The position numbers were made by a program, and so were the translations under genes. This document shows positions 16,083 through 24,623 of a DNA stretch of 54,717 nucleotides, in pieces. The notes under the pieces are model-generated. The model searched no databases. It saw only the letters and a program-made list of their open reading frames with translations, and was not told where the DNA came from. The stretch covers positions 1 through 54,717 of the forward strand of contig NZ_APKE01000003.1 in assembly GCF_009835145.1 (NCBI RefSeq), written 5' to 3'. Origin of the DNA: Profundibacterium mesophilum KAUST100406-0324 (GTDB taxonomy: Bacteria > Pseudomonadota > Alphaproteobacteria > Rhodobacterales > Rhodobacteraceae). Position 1 is the first letter of the stretch; each line of letters begins with the position of its first letter.

Positions 16083-19000
16083 TGGCGACGATCGTACTTT
16101 CGGCAGTTGGCGCCGCGGCAGGGGCGTCGATCGGTGGCAGCGTGCTTGGCATCGGAGCGGCGGCCATCGGGCGGGCGGCGGGCGCCAGCTTGGGCAGAGT
16201 TCTCGACCAGAGCCTTCTGGGGCTGGGGGGCGATGCGGTGGAGACCGGGCGCGTGGACCGCTTCAGGCTCAGCGGTGCGGGCGAGGGCACTCCCATCCCG
16301 CGGCTCTACGGGCGCAACAGGCTTGGCGGGCAGGTGATCTGGGCGTCGCGTTTCACCGAGAGCGTCTCGGAAAGCGGTGGAGGAAAGGGCGCCCCGTCCC
16401 GTCCCAAGACCCTCAGCTACAGCTACGGTGTCAGTCTCGCCCTCGCGCTTTGCGAGGGAGAGATCAGCCGGGTGGGCCGCGTCTGGGCCGATGGCCGGGA
16501 GATCGCGCGGGACAGCATCGACATGCGGGTCCATCGCGGTACGCTGACCCAGACGCCCGATCCCAAGATCGAGGCGGTCGAGGGGCCCGGCGCAGTGCCG
16601 GCCTATCGCGGCATCGCCTATGTGGTCATCGAGGATCTCGACCTGGGGCCATTCGGGAACCGGGTGCCGCAATTCTCCTTCGAGGTGCAGCGTCCGGCGC
16701 CGGCCGGCCAGTCCGAGATCCCGGAGATCGCCGATGCCGTTCGGGCTGTCGCGATGATCCCCGGAACCGGTGAATACACGCTTGCAACGACCCCCCTGCA
16801 TGTCGAGGTCGAGCCAGGGGATGCCAGGGCGGTGAACGTGAACACGCCGCTTGGGGGGACGGATTTCACCGCGTCGCTCGAAACACTGCAGGGCGAGTTG
16901 CCCAAATGCGCGGCGGTGAGCCTCGTGGTGTCCTGGTTCGGGACCGATCTGAGATGCGGACTGTGCGAGATCGGCCCCCGGGTCGAGCAGACGGCGCTCG
17001 AGCCCGCGGAGATGCCTTGGCGATCGGGCGGGATCGGCCGCTCGCAGGCGCGCCGCGTGCCGATGAAGGAAGGGCGTCCGGTCTATGGCGGCACGCCCGC
17101 CGACACGGCGGTCATCGAGGCGATCACCGCCATGCGCGAGGCCCGGATGGAGGTGATGTTCTATCCGTTCGTGCTGATGGAGCAGCTGCCGGGCAATGCG
17201 CGCCCCGATCCCTACGGGGGCGGCGAGCAGGCCGCTCTGCCCTGGCGCGGACGCATCACGACGTCCCGTGCGCCGGGGCAGGAGGGCAGCACGGACCGCA
17301 CGCGAGAGGCCGAGCGGGAGGTCGAGGCCTTTTTCGGGACTGCCTCCGTCGACGATTTCGAGCGGGTCGGCGGGGAGCTGCGCTATCATGGGCCCGACGA
17401 GTGGTCCTACAGGCGGTTCATCCTGCATTACGCCCATCTGTGTGTCATGGCGGGCGGCGTGTCGTCCTTCTGCATCGGCTCGGAATTGCGGGGTCTGACC
17501 GCGATCCGAGGGGAGGGGGACAGCTTTCCGGCCGTCGCGGCGCTGCGCATGCTGGCGCGCGATGTCCGGGCGATCCTGGGGCCGCGGACGCAGCTCGGCT
17601 ATGCCGCCGACTGGTCTGAATATTTCGGCTATCACCCCGCCGATGGCAGCGGTGACGTGCATTTCCATCTCGATCCGCTCTGGGCCGATCCCGAGATCGA
17701 TTTCATCGGGATCGACAATTACATGCCCCTGGCCGATTGGCGCGATGGCGCGGATCATGCCGACGCGTCCAGGGGTGCGATCCATTCGATCGATTACCTG
17801 ATGGACAATATCGCGGGCGGCGAGGGGTTCGACTGGTACTATGCCTCGCCGGAGGCTCGCAAACACCAGCTTCGCAGCCCGATCACCGACGGAGCGCATG
17901 GCGAGCCCTGGGTGTTCCGCTACAAGGATCTCATCTCGTGGTGGGGGCGTGCCCATCACGAGCGGATCGGGGGAGAGCGGCAGGCCGCACCAACCGCCTG
18001 GACGCCGCAATCCAAGCCGATCTGGTTCACCGAGATCGGTTGCGCCGCGATCGACAAGGGCGCCAACCAACCCAACAAGTTCGTCGATCCGAAGTCGTCC
18101 GAGTCGGGACTGCCGCACCATTCCGACGGAGGGCGGGACGATCTGATGCAGATGCAGTATCTGCGGGCCGTCCATGCGCATTGGAACCGGCCGGAGAACA
18201 ACCCGGTCTCCGAGATCTACGGTCGCCCGATGGTCGACCCGGCGCGTATCCATGTCTGGGCCTGGGATGCGCGGCCCTTTCCCTTCTTCCCCGCCAATCG
18301 AACACTCTGGTCGGATGGAGAAAACCATGCGCGGGGGCATTGGCTTACGGGGCGGGCCGGCAATCGCGATCTGGGCGGCGTCGTGGCGGAAATCTGCGCG
18401 GCTTCGGGGGTCGGGAATGTCGATGTTTCCCGGCTGCACGGTGCGCTGCGGGGCTACGGCTCTGCGGAGCCGGCCAGCGCGCGCGCGGCATTGCAGCCCT
18501 TGATGACGGCATACGGCTTCGATGCGGCCGAGCGCGAGGGCCGTCTGCACTTCGTCAGCCGATCGGCCGCCCGGCCTGCACCCACGCTCGATACGCACCG
18601 CCTTGCCATCACCGAGGAGCTGCCGGAGGGCATGTCGCGCATCCGGGCGCAGGAGGCGGAGCGGATCGGCAGGGTGCGCCTGTCGCATGTAGATGCGCAG
18701 AGCGATTACCGCACGCGTACCCATGAGGCGGTGATGCCCGGCACCGAAGGCTTCGCCGTTTCCCATTCGGAGATGCCGCTCCTTCTGACGGAGGGCGAGG
18801 CGCGGGGCATCACCGAGCGCTGGCTTGGAGAGATGCACGCGGCGCGCGACCGGGTGAGCTTTGCCCTGCCGCTATCGGCGCGCAAGTTGGGGGCAGGGGA
18901 TCTGGTGCGCCACGAGGGCATCCGCTACCGGATCGACCACGTGACCCTGGCGGGGCACAGGATGATCGCGGCGGTTCGCAGCGATGGCGGTCTTCACCGC

Positions 19001-19984
19001 ATGCCGCAGGAACGCGATGGCGCGCCGCGCGTGACCCCTTTCGAAGCGCCGGGGCCCGTCCTTCCCCTGTTGCTCGACCTGCCGCTGATCAGCGGAGACG
19101 AGGCGCCGCACGGGGCACGTATCGGGGCAAGCGCGCGGCGCTGGCCCGGACAGGTCGCGGTGCATTCGGCGCCGGGGCCGGATGGCTACAGGACAGAGCT
19201 CGTGCTCGAACAGGCCGCCGTGACGGGCCGGCTCACGGCGTCGCTCCCGGCAGCCGCGCCCGGGCTCTACGATCGCGGCCCGGGCATCGCGCTCGAGCTT
19301 CTGACAGGGGCGCTGGGCTCCGTCGACGAGGCGGCGCTTTTGTCGGGGGCGAACCTGCTGGCCTTGGGCAACGGGGCGGGGGGCGAGGGCGACTGGGAGC
19401 TCTTGCAGTTCCGCGATGCCGAGATCGTGGCGCCGGGGCGCTACGTGCTGCGGATGCTGTTGCGGGGGCAACTGGGTACCGATGCCCTGATGCCGGCGGC
19501 CTGGCCCGAAGGAACACGCGCGGTGCTCGTCGATGGCGCTCTCGCGGAGCTTCCGCTTCCATCCGCCGAGCGCGGCCTGCTTCGGCATTATCGCATCGGC
19601 CCGGCGGCGCTGCCCCTGTCCGATCCGGCCTATCGCGAACTGACCTGGGCGGTGCGCGGGGTCGGTCTGCGTCCCTATGCGCCTGTCCATTTACGAACGC
19701 GTGAGACGGCCGGGGGCGGTCTGGATCTGCAGTGGATCCGGCGCGGCCGTATCGATGCCGATGTCTGGGAGCGCCCCGAAGTGCCCCTCGGGGAGGAGCG
19801 CGAGGCCTACCTGCTGCGCATCTGCCGGGGCGATGAGGTTCTGCGTGAGGCTTGGCCCGAGACGGACCAGTGGCACTACGCGTCGGCGATGCGCGCGCAG
19901 GACGGACCCGGAACGCATGTCGAGATATCCCAGATCTCGGCGCGGTTCGGACCGGGTCCGCATCTGGCGGCACCGTTGCCATGA
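16079..19984 (+). CDS. GTA gp15, tail tip 'megatron' with TIM-barrel domain
   Basis: 1301 residues, close to the family's roughly 1300. The N-terminus is hydrophobic and glycine-rich (about 5-40), followed by tail-hub segments. A GTA TIM-barrel-like domain covers roughly 420-720, and a phage-tail_3-type region follows. The barrel has the two acidic positions of a glycosidase: Glu469 in IGSELRGLT and Glu652 in WFTEIGC. Murein glycan cleavage alongside gp14 is plausible (inference). ATG 16079 has AAAGGAG upstream and overlaps the g14 stop; the stop overlaps the next ATG by four bases. Confidence 0.94.
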   Translation: MMATIVLSAVGAAAGASIGGSVLGIGAAAIGRAAGASLGRVLDQSLLGLGGDAVETGRVDRFRLSGAGEGTPIPRLYGRNRLGGQVIWASRFTESVSESGGGKGAPSRPKTLSYSYGVSLALALCEGEISRVGRVWADGREIARDSIDMRVHRGTLTQTPDPKIEAVEGPGAVPAYRGIAYVVIEDLDLGPFGNRVPQFSFEVQRPAPAGQSEIPEIADAVRAVAMIPGTGEYTLATTPLHVEVEPGDARAVNVNTPLGGTDFTASLETLQGELPKCAAVSLVVSWFGTDLRCGLCEIGPRVEQTALEPAEMPWRSGGIGRSQARRVPMKEGRPVYGGTPADTAVIEAITAMREARMEVMFYPFVLMEQLPGNARPDPYGGGEQAALPWRGRITTSRAPGQEGSTDRTREAEREVEAFFGTASVDDFERVGGELRYHGPDEWSYRRFILHYAHLCVMAGGVSSFCIGSELRGLTAIRGEGDSFPAVAALRMLARDVRAILGPRTQLGYAADWSEYFGYHPADGSGDVHFHLDPLWADPEIDFIGIDNYMPLADWRDGADHADASRGAIHSIDYLMDNIAGGEGFDWYYASPEARKHQLRSPITDGAHGEPWVFRYKDLISWWGRAHHERIGGERQAAPTAWTPQSKPIWFTEIGCAAIDKGANQPNKFVDPKSSESGLPHHSDGGRDDLMQMQYLRAVHAHWNRPENNPVSEIYGRPMVDPARIHVWAWDARPFPFFPANRTLWSDGENHARGHWLTGRAGNRDLGGVVAEICAASGVGNVDVSRLHGALRGYGSAEPASARAALQPLMTAYGFDAAEREGRLHFVSRSAARPAPTLDTHRLAITEELPEGMSRIRAQEAERIGRVRLSHVDAQSDYRTRTHEAVMPGTEGFAVSHSEMPLLLTEGEARGITERWLGEMHAARDRVSFALPLSARKLGAGDLVRHEGIRYRIDHVTLAGHRMIAAVRSDGGLHRMPQERDGAPRVTPFEAPGPVLPLLLDLPLISGDEAPHGARIGASARRWPGQVAVHSAPGPDGYRTELVLEQAAVTGRLTASLPAAAPGLYDRGPGIALELLTGALGSVDEAALLSGANLLALGNGAGGEGDWELLQFRDAEIVAPGRYVLRMLLRGQLGTDALMPAAWPEGTRAVLVDGALAELPLPSAERGLLRHYRIGPAALPLSDPAYRELTWAVRGVGLRPYAPVHLRTRETAGGGLDLQWIRRGRIDADVWERPEVPLGEEREAYLLRICRGDEVLREAWPETDQWHYASAMRAQDGPGTHVEISQISARFGPGPHLAAPLP

Positions 19985-20379
19985 AGCCTGCGGGAATGGG
20001 TGATCTGATCGCGGCGGCACGCGTCTGCCTGTCGGCCATGCCGGCGCGGCGTGGCGCGCTGCTGCGGCAGATGATGCGCGAGGCACGGCTCGCGGCGGCG
20101 CATCTTGCCGCCACCGGACGGCCGCATCCGCGCTGGGGCGACGGCAGCTTGATGACGGCCGCGCTCCGCCGCGGCCCAGGCCCCGAGCCGCGGCTGGATG
20201 ATCCCGAATGGCGGGCCTGCCTTGCGGCCGCGCTGGAGGCGCTGGGCGGCTCGAGCGAGCATGCGGCAAGGGTGCCGGCAGGCAGCGGACAGGCCGGCTA
20301 CGGGGAATTATACATTTCCAAACCCGTGCCCCGCACCTATGTGGTAGACTGTGCCGATGATGAACACAGGAGCCCCGCC
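19981..20379 (+). CDS. Small GTA-trailing protein (DUF7742-like), frame open into cysE
   Basis: Starts at the ATG overlapping the g15 stop. The first about 95 residues form a compact helical protein with IAAARVCLSAMPARRGALLR, a TGRPHPRWGDGSLM motif and a DDPEWRACLAAALEAL helix. This resembles the small protein, which I recall as DUF7742, that often follows gp15 in Rhodobacterales. No stop codon ends it: the frame passes through about 35 residues of low-complexity linker straight into cysE, stopping at 21195. Either it is made as a 404-residue fusion, or its stop has been lost and cysE starts anew at 20380. The end given is the last base before that start. Function unknown. Confidence 0.6.
20286..20314 (+). 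promoter_or_regulatory. Candidate cysE promoter inside the upstream frame
   Basis: CGGACA (20286-20291) and TATACA (20309-20314) are 17 bp apart, about 65 bp before the cysE ATG. A local AT-rich patch (GAATTATACATTTCC) stands out from the surroundings. This supports separate expression of cysE even though the reading frame is open across it. Confidence 0.45.
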
Positions 20380-21195
20380 ATGGCCCATCAAAACAAGAAG
20401 CTGGCGTCGATCGATCCCGTCTGGGACCGGATCGGCGAGGAAGCACGTGCCGCGGTCAGTGCCGAGCCCCTGCTCGGCGGCATGTTCCACGTATCCATTC
20501 TCCACCATGACAGCTTCGCAAGGGCGCTCAGTTTCCGCTTGGCGCTGAAACTGTCTTCGGGCGAGATGTCCGAGCAGATCCTGCGCGAGATCATCGACGA
20601 GGCCTATGGCGCCGATCCCGAACTGACGATCTCGGCGCGTGCCGATCTCGTTGCGGTCTTCGAGCGCGATCCCGCCTGTCACAGGCTCCTGCAGCCGCTG
20701 CTTTTCTTCAAGGGATACCAAGCGGTGCAGGCCTATCGGCTCGGCCACTGGCTCTGGAGCGAGGGACGGCACGACCTTGCCTATTTCTTCCAGATGCGGG
20801 TCAGCGAGATCTTCGGGATCGATATCCATCCAGCGGCCAGGATCGGCCGGGGGATCATGATCGACCACGCCCATTCGATCGTTATCGGCGAGACGGCCGT
20901 GGTTGGCGACAATGTCTCGATGCTTCATTCGGTAACGCTCGGGGGCACGGGCAAGGAAGACGATGACCGCCATCCCAAGATCGGCGACGGCGTGCTGATC
21001 GGGGCGGGAGCCAAGGTGCTGGGCAATATCAAGGTGGGCCATTGCTCGCGCATTGCCGCCGGATCGGTCGTGCTGGAGGATGTTCCGCCGATGAAGACGG
21101 TAGCTGGCGTTCCGGCGCGGATCGTCGGCGAGGCGGGATGCTCGCAGCCCTCCGTATCGATGGATCACCTGATCAGCCGCAGCATGGGTGGCTGA
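20380..21195 (+). CDS. cysE: Serine O-acetyltransferase CysE
   Basis: Acetylates L-serine with acetyl-CoA, the first step of cysteine synthesis. The 271-residue product matches the normal length of about 273. It shows the N-terminal helical domain, then the left-handed beta-helix with hexapeptide repeats (IHPAARIGRGIMIDHAHSIV, IGETAVVGDNVSMLH, KIGDGVLIGAGAKVLGN). His residues of DHAHSIVIG and the catalytic-site MLHSVTLGG are present. ATG 20380 has AGGAG seven bases upstream. The frame is continuous with the small GTA-trailing gene, so an N-terminally extended form is possible. cysE flanks the GTA cluster in many Rhodobacterales. Confidence 0.96.
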   Translation: MAHQNKKLASIDPVWDRIGEEARAAVSAEPLLGGMFHVSILHHDSFARALSFRLALKLSSGEMSEQILREIIDEAYGADPELTISARADLVAVFERDPACHRLLQPLLFFKGYQAVQAYRLGHWLWSEGRHDLAYFFQMRVSEIFGIDIHPAARIGRGIMIDHAHSIVIGETAVVGDNVSMLHSVTLGGTGKEDDDRHPKIGDGVLIGAGAKVLGNIKVGHCSRIAAGSVVLEDVPPMKTVAGVPARIVGEAGCSQPSVSMDHLISRSMGG

Positions 21196-21204
21196 CCGGC
21201 CCAC

Positions 21205-22098
21205 TTATGTCTTGGGTCCGGCAATTCGCAGAAGGGCGGCCATGAAAGCCATCTGCGCGGCCGGGTCCATGCGTGCCGGGTCCGCGATGAGGGCGAGCGC
21301 CGCGATGTCGCTCAGTGGCGTGCCGAGATGAAGGGTGATCCGGTCCGCTAACGGCGCGAGGGGCAGGACGAACGCCGCCTCCGGGGCGCCGGACTGCTGA
21401 CCCCCGGCCACCCCGTCACTTGCCGCTTCCTGCCCGCGCACCGAGATCGGCAGCGATGCCGGGTCCGGCGAGCCGGAAAGGCAGGAGGCGACATGCCTGG
21501 CCAGATGAGCGAGTGTCCCGACTGCGTCTTCGGGGCACTCCGCAGCGCGCCGCCGCCACGCCTCGAGCCTCTGCAGGCTTACATGGCCGATCAGCGCGAA
21601 GGGCTGCGCTGGCGCCGGGCGGCATGCGCCCGCGATGTCGGCGGCGATGATCCGGTTGTTCGGCCCGCTGCCCGCGATCTCGCGGAGATTCAGCCCGGCC
21701 CTTGCCGCCTCGCGGCGTGCACGGGGTGAGGCCTTGACGCGCCCCTCGCCCGGCGCATCCCTTGCCTTGTCCCGCATTTCCGACCTGGAAGCATCATGCG
21801 CACCACGGCTCGTGTCGCGAGCAAGCGGTTGCGGATGGTCTTCGGGATCGGCCTCGCCGGGATAGAGCAGCCATGCGATCGGCGTTCCCACCGCGACATC
21901 GACGCTGCCCTCGGGAACGAGGAGCCGGGCGATCCGGCCTGCGCGCACCGCCTCGTATTCCACGGCTGCCTTCTCGGTCTCGATCTCGGCCAGGGGATCG
22001 CCGGGTTCCACGGTGTCACCCTCGCGCACGAGCCAGCGTCCAAGCGTGGCACTGGCCGTCATGGGCGAGAGGGCCGGCATCGTGATCAGCTCTCCCAT
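21205..22098 (-). CDS. Truncated E2-like lipoyl protein of a PDH-type complex
   Basis: 297 residues, against about 430 for a full dihydrolipoyl acetyltransferase. The N-terminal lipoyl domain is intact, with the lipoylated lysine near residue 44 in ETEKAAVEYEA, followed by an Ala/Arg-rich linker and a peripheral-subunit-binding domain (KASPRARREAARAGLNLREIAGSGPNNRI). The remaining about 135 residues look like a shrunken acyltransferase domain and lack the catalytic HxxxDG motif. Acyltransferase activity is therefore unlikely; it may act as a swinging-arm or scaffold protein. The gene starts 15 bp after the E1-beta stop in the same operon and ends convergent with cysE. Confidence 0.8.
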   Translation of the reverse strand: MGELITMPALSPMTASATLGRWLVREGDTVEPGDPLAEIETEKAAVEYEAVRAGRIARLLVPEGSVDVAVGTPIAWLLYPGEADPEDHPQPLARDTSRGAHDASRSEMRDKARDAPGEGRVKASPRARREAARAGLNLREIAGSGPNNRIIAADIAGACRPAPAQPFALIGHVSLQRLEAWRRRAAECPEDAVGTLAHLARHVASCLSGSPDPASLPISVRGQEAASDGVAGGQQSGAPEAAFVLPLAPLADRITLHLGTPLSDIAALALIADPARMDPAAQMAFMAALLRIAGPKT

Positions 22099-22113
22099 GG
22101 CTTCCGGGCGGCC

Positions 22114-23493
22114 TCAGCGATAGGCGACGGCGCGCGCCGCGGCGATGACATCGGTGACGCCCACCTGCGCGAGCTGCTCGAGATTGGCGGCATAGGGCAT
22201 CGGCACATCGGCGTTGGTGCAGGAGATCACGGGGGCATCGAGCCAGTCGAAGGCTTCGCGCATGAGGATCCCGGCGAGGTGATCGCCGATCGAGCCCACG
22301 GGATTTCCCTCCTCGACGGTGACGCATCGCCCGGTCTTGCGCACGCTTTGGATCACCGACGCGCTGTCGAGCGGTCGCAGGCTTCGCAGGTCGATCACCT
22401 CGGCGCTGATACCGTCGGCCTCGAGTGCGTGGGCGGCATCCAGCGCGTGACGCACACCCAGGCCGATCGCCGCGATCGTGACATCCTTTCCCTCGCGCAG
22501 AAGACGGGCTGCCCCGATCCTGGGAAGGGGTGCGTCCTGCGCCGGCGCGGGGGCGTCGCTGCCGTAAAGCAGTTCATGCTCGAGGAAGATAACCGGACCC
22601 GGCGCGCGGATGGCCGCGCGCAGCAGGCCGCCAGCGTCCCCGGCATCGGAGGGCTGGACAACGCTCAGTCCGGGAATGCGCGCGAAAAGGGCGGCGACAT
22701 CCTGCGAATGCTGCGCCCCGCTGCGGGCGGCCAGTCCGGTGGGCCCCCGGAACACGACGGGACAGTGCAGCGCGCCGGCGGTCACGTAATGCGTCTTGGC
22801 GGCCGAATGGACGATCTGTTCGATCATCTGCAGGGCCAGCGAGAAACTTCGCAGCTCGACCACCGGGCGCAGCCCGGCGAAGGCGGCGCCGATCGCGAGC
22901 CCCGCGACCCCCTGCAGCAGCCGGGGCGTATCAACGACGCGGCGTGGGCCGAACATGTCCGCCAATCCCTGGAGCACCTTGTAGGCGCCGCCTTGCTCGG
23001 CGGCGTTCTCGCCCAGGACGAGAACACTGTCATCGGCGCGCATCTCGGCCACGAGAGCGCCGCGCAGGGCATCGCGCATGCTGACGCGCGCGGTCTCGTC
23101 GGGCTCGGGCGGCGGCGCCGCGCCTGCTGCGGGCGAACGGAAGGGCCGGGGCGGCTCTGCGAGATCGGGGCAGGGCGCCGCCGCCGCGCGAAGGGGCGAC
23201 ATCTCGCGGCGTGCATCCGGCTCGCCTCGCGCGGCGATGACCGCGATCGGTGCGCCGGGTGCGATGACGGCGCCTTTCGCCTGCGCCAGGAGATGCTCGA
23301 CCAGACCGGAATGTCCCGCTTCGATCTCGATGCGGATGCGGCCGACGGTGACCTCGGCGACGACATCTTCGGGCGTCACCTGATCGCCCGGACCCACATG
23401 CCATCGCTCGAGGACAGCCTCCGCCGCGCCGCCCGGCAAATCCGGCACCGTGATCTGCACGAGGCCCGCGCCGGTCTTGGCCGCGACGCTCAT
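22114..23493 (-). CDS. Atypical PDH E1-beta-like protein with degenerate lipoyl domain
   Basis: 459 residues laid out as in alphaproteobacterial PdhB: N-terminal lipoyl-like domain (about 10-90), Pro/Ala linker, then the E1-beta transketolase domain (from about 135). Two hallmark residues are changed. The lipoyl turn reads TVGRIRIE where TDKATVE is normal, so the modified lysine is replaced by Arg. The E1-beta segment reads DTPRLLQG where DTPISE/DTPITE is normal, so the glutamate that activates the thiamine diphosphate ring is missing. The rest (QGGAYKVLQG, GAQHSQ, FLEHELLYG) is well kept. Its start overlaps the E1-alpha stop by four bases. Confidence 0.85.
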   Translation of the reverse strand: MSVAAKTGAGLVQITVPDLPGGAAEAVLERWHVGPGDQVTPEDVVAEVTVGRIRIEIEAGHSGLVEHLLAQAKGAVIAPGAPIAVIAARGEPDARREMSPLRAAAAPCPDLAEPPRPFRSPAAGAAPPPEPDETARVSMRDALRGALVAEMRADDSVLVLGENAAEQGGAYKVLQGLADMFGPRRVVDTPRLLQGVAGLAIGAAFAGLRPVVELRSFSLALQMIEQIVHSAAKTHYVTAGALHCPVVFRGPTGLAARSGAQHSQDVAALFARIPGLSVVQPSDAGDAGGLLRAAIRAPGPVIFLEHELLYGSDAPAPAQDAPLPRIGAARLLREGKDVTIAAIGLGVRHALDAAHALEADGISAEVIDLRSLRPLDSASVIQSVRKTGRCVTVEEGNPVGSIGDHLAGILMREAFDWLDAPVISCTNADVPMPYAANLEQLAQVGVTDVIAAARAVAYR

Positions 23494-24470
23494 TCCTGCA
23501 CCATCGCGAGATGGTCGAACAAGCTGTCGTCGCGGGGTTCCGGCGCATCGCGGGCGAGCCGCGCCGCCTCGGCAATCTCCTCTCTCACCGCGTCATCGAT
23601 CCGCTTGAGCGTGTCTTCCCCGGTGCCGCGATCCCGAAGGCGGCGGCGCACATGTTCGACCGGATCGCGTTCGGCGCGGATGCGCCGCGTGTCGTCCCGG
23701 CTGTGCTGACCGGCGGGATCGGCGAGCGAATGCCCGCGGTAGCGATGCGTGCGCATCTCCAGAAGCGCGGGCCCACGCCCCGCGCGGCAACGCTGCGCCG
23801 CGCGTCGTCCCGCCTGGCGCACCGCGAGGACATCCATCCCGTCCACCACCTCCGACGCGATGCCATGGGCGGCCGCGAGCGCGGTGAGTTCCACCTGTTT
23901 CGGGCTGCCGGGGGACGCGGTCCGGTTGTTCTCGATCACGAAGACCATCGGCAGGTTCCACATCTGCGCCAGGGCATAGGTTTCGGCGATCTGTCCCTGC
24001 TGCGCGGCACCGTCACCGTAATAGACGAAGCTCACCCGGTCCTCGCCGGCGTAGCGGTCGGCAAAGGCCAGTCCGGCGCCGATCGGCACCTGGGCACCGA
24101 CGATGGCATGGCCGCCGAAGAAGCCGCGCTCGGGCGCGGCCATGTGCATCGATCCGCCCTTGCCGCCGGACAGCCCGCTTGCCCGGCCCGTCAGTTCCGC
24201 CATGATCGCGGCCGGCGGCACGCCGCAGGCCAGCAGATGTCCATGCGAGCGGTAGGAGGTGATGCTGCGATCGAGCGGGCGGGCCGCCGCGCTCAGCCCG
24301 GTCACCACCGCTTCCTGGCCGATATAGAGATGACAGAATCCGCCGATCAGCCCCATGCCGTAGAGTTGTCCGGCCTTCTCCTCGAACCGCCGGATCAACA
24401 GCATGTCGCGCAGAAATCCGGTCAGTTCCTCGGTCGTGACGGGCGCGTCCGCCGCCGTGTCTGAGGGCAT
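23490..24470 (-). CDS. pdhA: PDH E1-alpha-like subunit
   Basis: 326-residue E1-alpha of the pyruvate/branched-chain 2-oxoacid dehydrogenase type. The thiamine diphosphate motif is present (GDGAAQQGQ through to IENN), as are YRSHGHLLACG, GGKGGSMHM, GGHAIVGAQVP and the loop YRGHSLADP. Small departures from PdhA are Gln for Asn in GDGAANQGQ and RTASPGSP where QYAMGTS follows the NN. Gene order after the FtsB-like gene copies the standard PDH locus, but since the partner subunits are degenerate the substrate cannot be assumed to be pyruvate. Confidence 0.85.
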   Translation of the reverse strand: MPSDTAADAPVTTEELTGFLRDMLLIRRFEEKAGQLYGMGLIGGFCHLYIGQEAVVTGLSAAARPLDRSITSYRSHGHLLACGVPPAAIMAELTGRASGLSGGKGGSMHMAAPERGFFGGHAIVGAQVPIGAGLAFADRYAGEDRVSFVYYGDGAAQQGQIAETYALAQMWNLPMVFVIENNRTASPGSPKQVELTALAAAHGIASEVVDGMDVLAVRQAGRRAAQRCRAGRGPALLEMRTHRYRGHSLADPAGQHSRDDTRRIRAERDPVEHVRRRLRDRGTGEDTLKRIDDAVREEIAEAARLARDAPEPRDDSLFDHLAMVQE

Positions 24471-24623
24471 CGCATCCTCCCGGTGCTCCTTGGATCCACT
24501 AAAGCGCGCGGCGGCCCCGCTGGCAAGGGCGCGTGCGCCTCGGCTCCGCGGCCAAGGCGTGGGAATGGAGAGGGGACGCGCAGGCCGGCCGGGCTATGAT
24601 CCGAACCGAGGAGCGCGCCGAAC

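Noticed and set aside
15989-18838. 949-codon open frame on the minus strand opposite GTA g15
   Set aside because: Arises from the third-position GC bias of g15; the translated product has low-complexity Arg/Gly/His composition, no family motifs and no ribosome site.
6372-19984. Complete prophage
   Set aside because: No integrase, repressor, replication or lysis genes and no att repeats; gene content and order match a gene transfer agent.
22114-24470. Ordinary housekeeping pyruvate dehydrogenase annotation
   Set aside because: Gene order fits, but loss of the lipoyl lysine, the DTPxxE glutamate and the E2 catalytic motif makes an unqualified PDH call unsafe.
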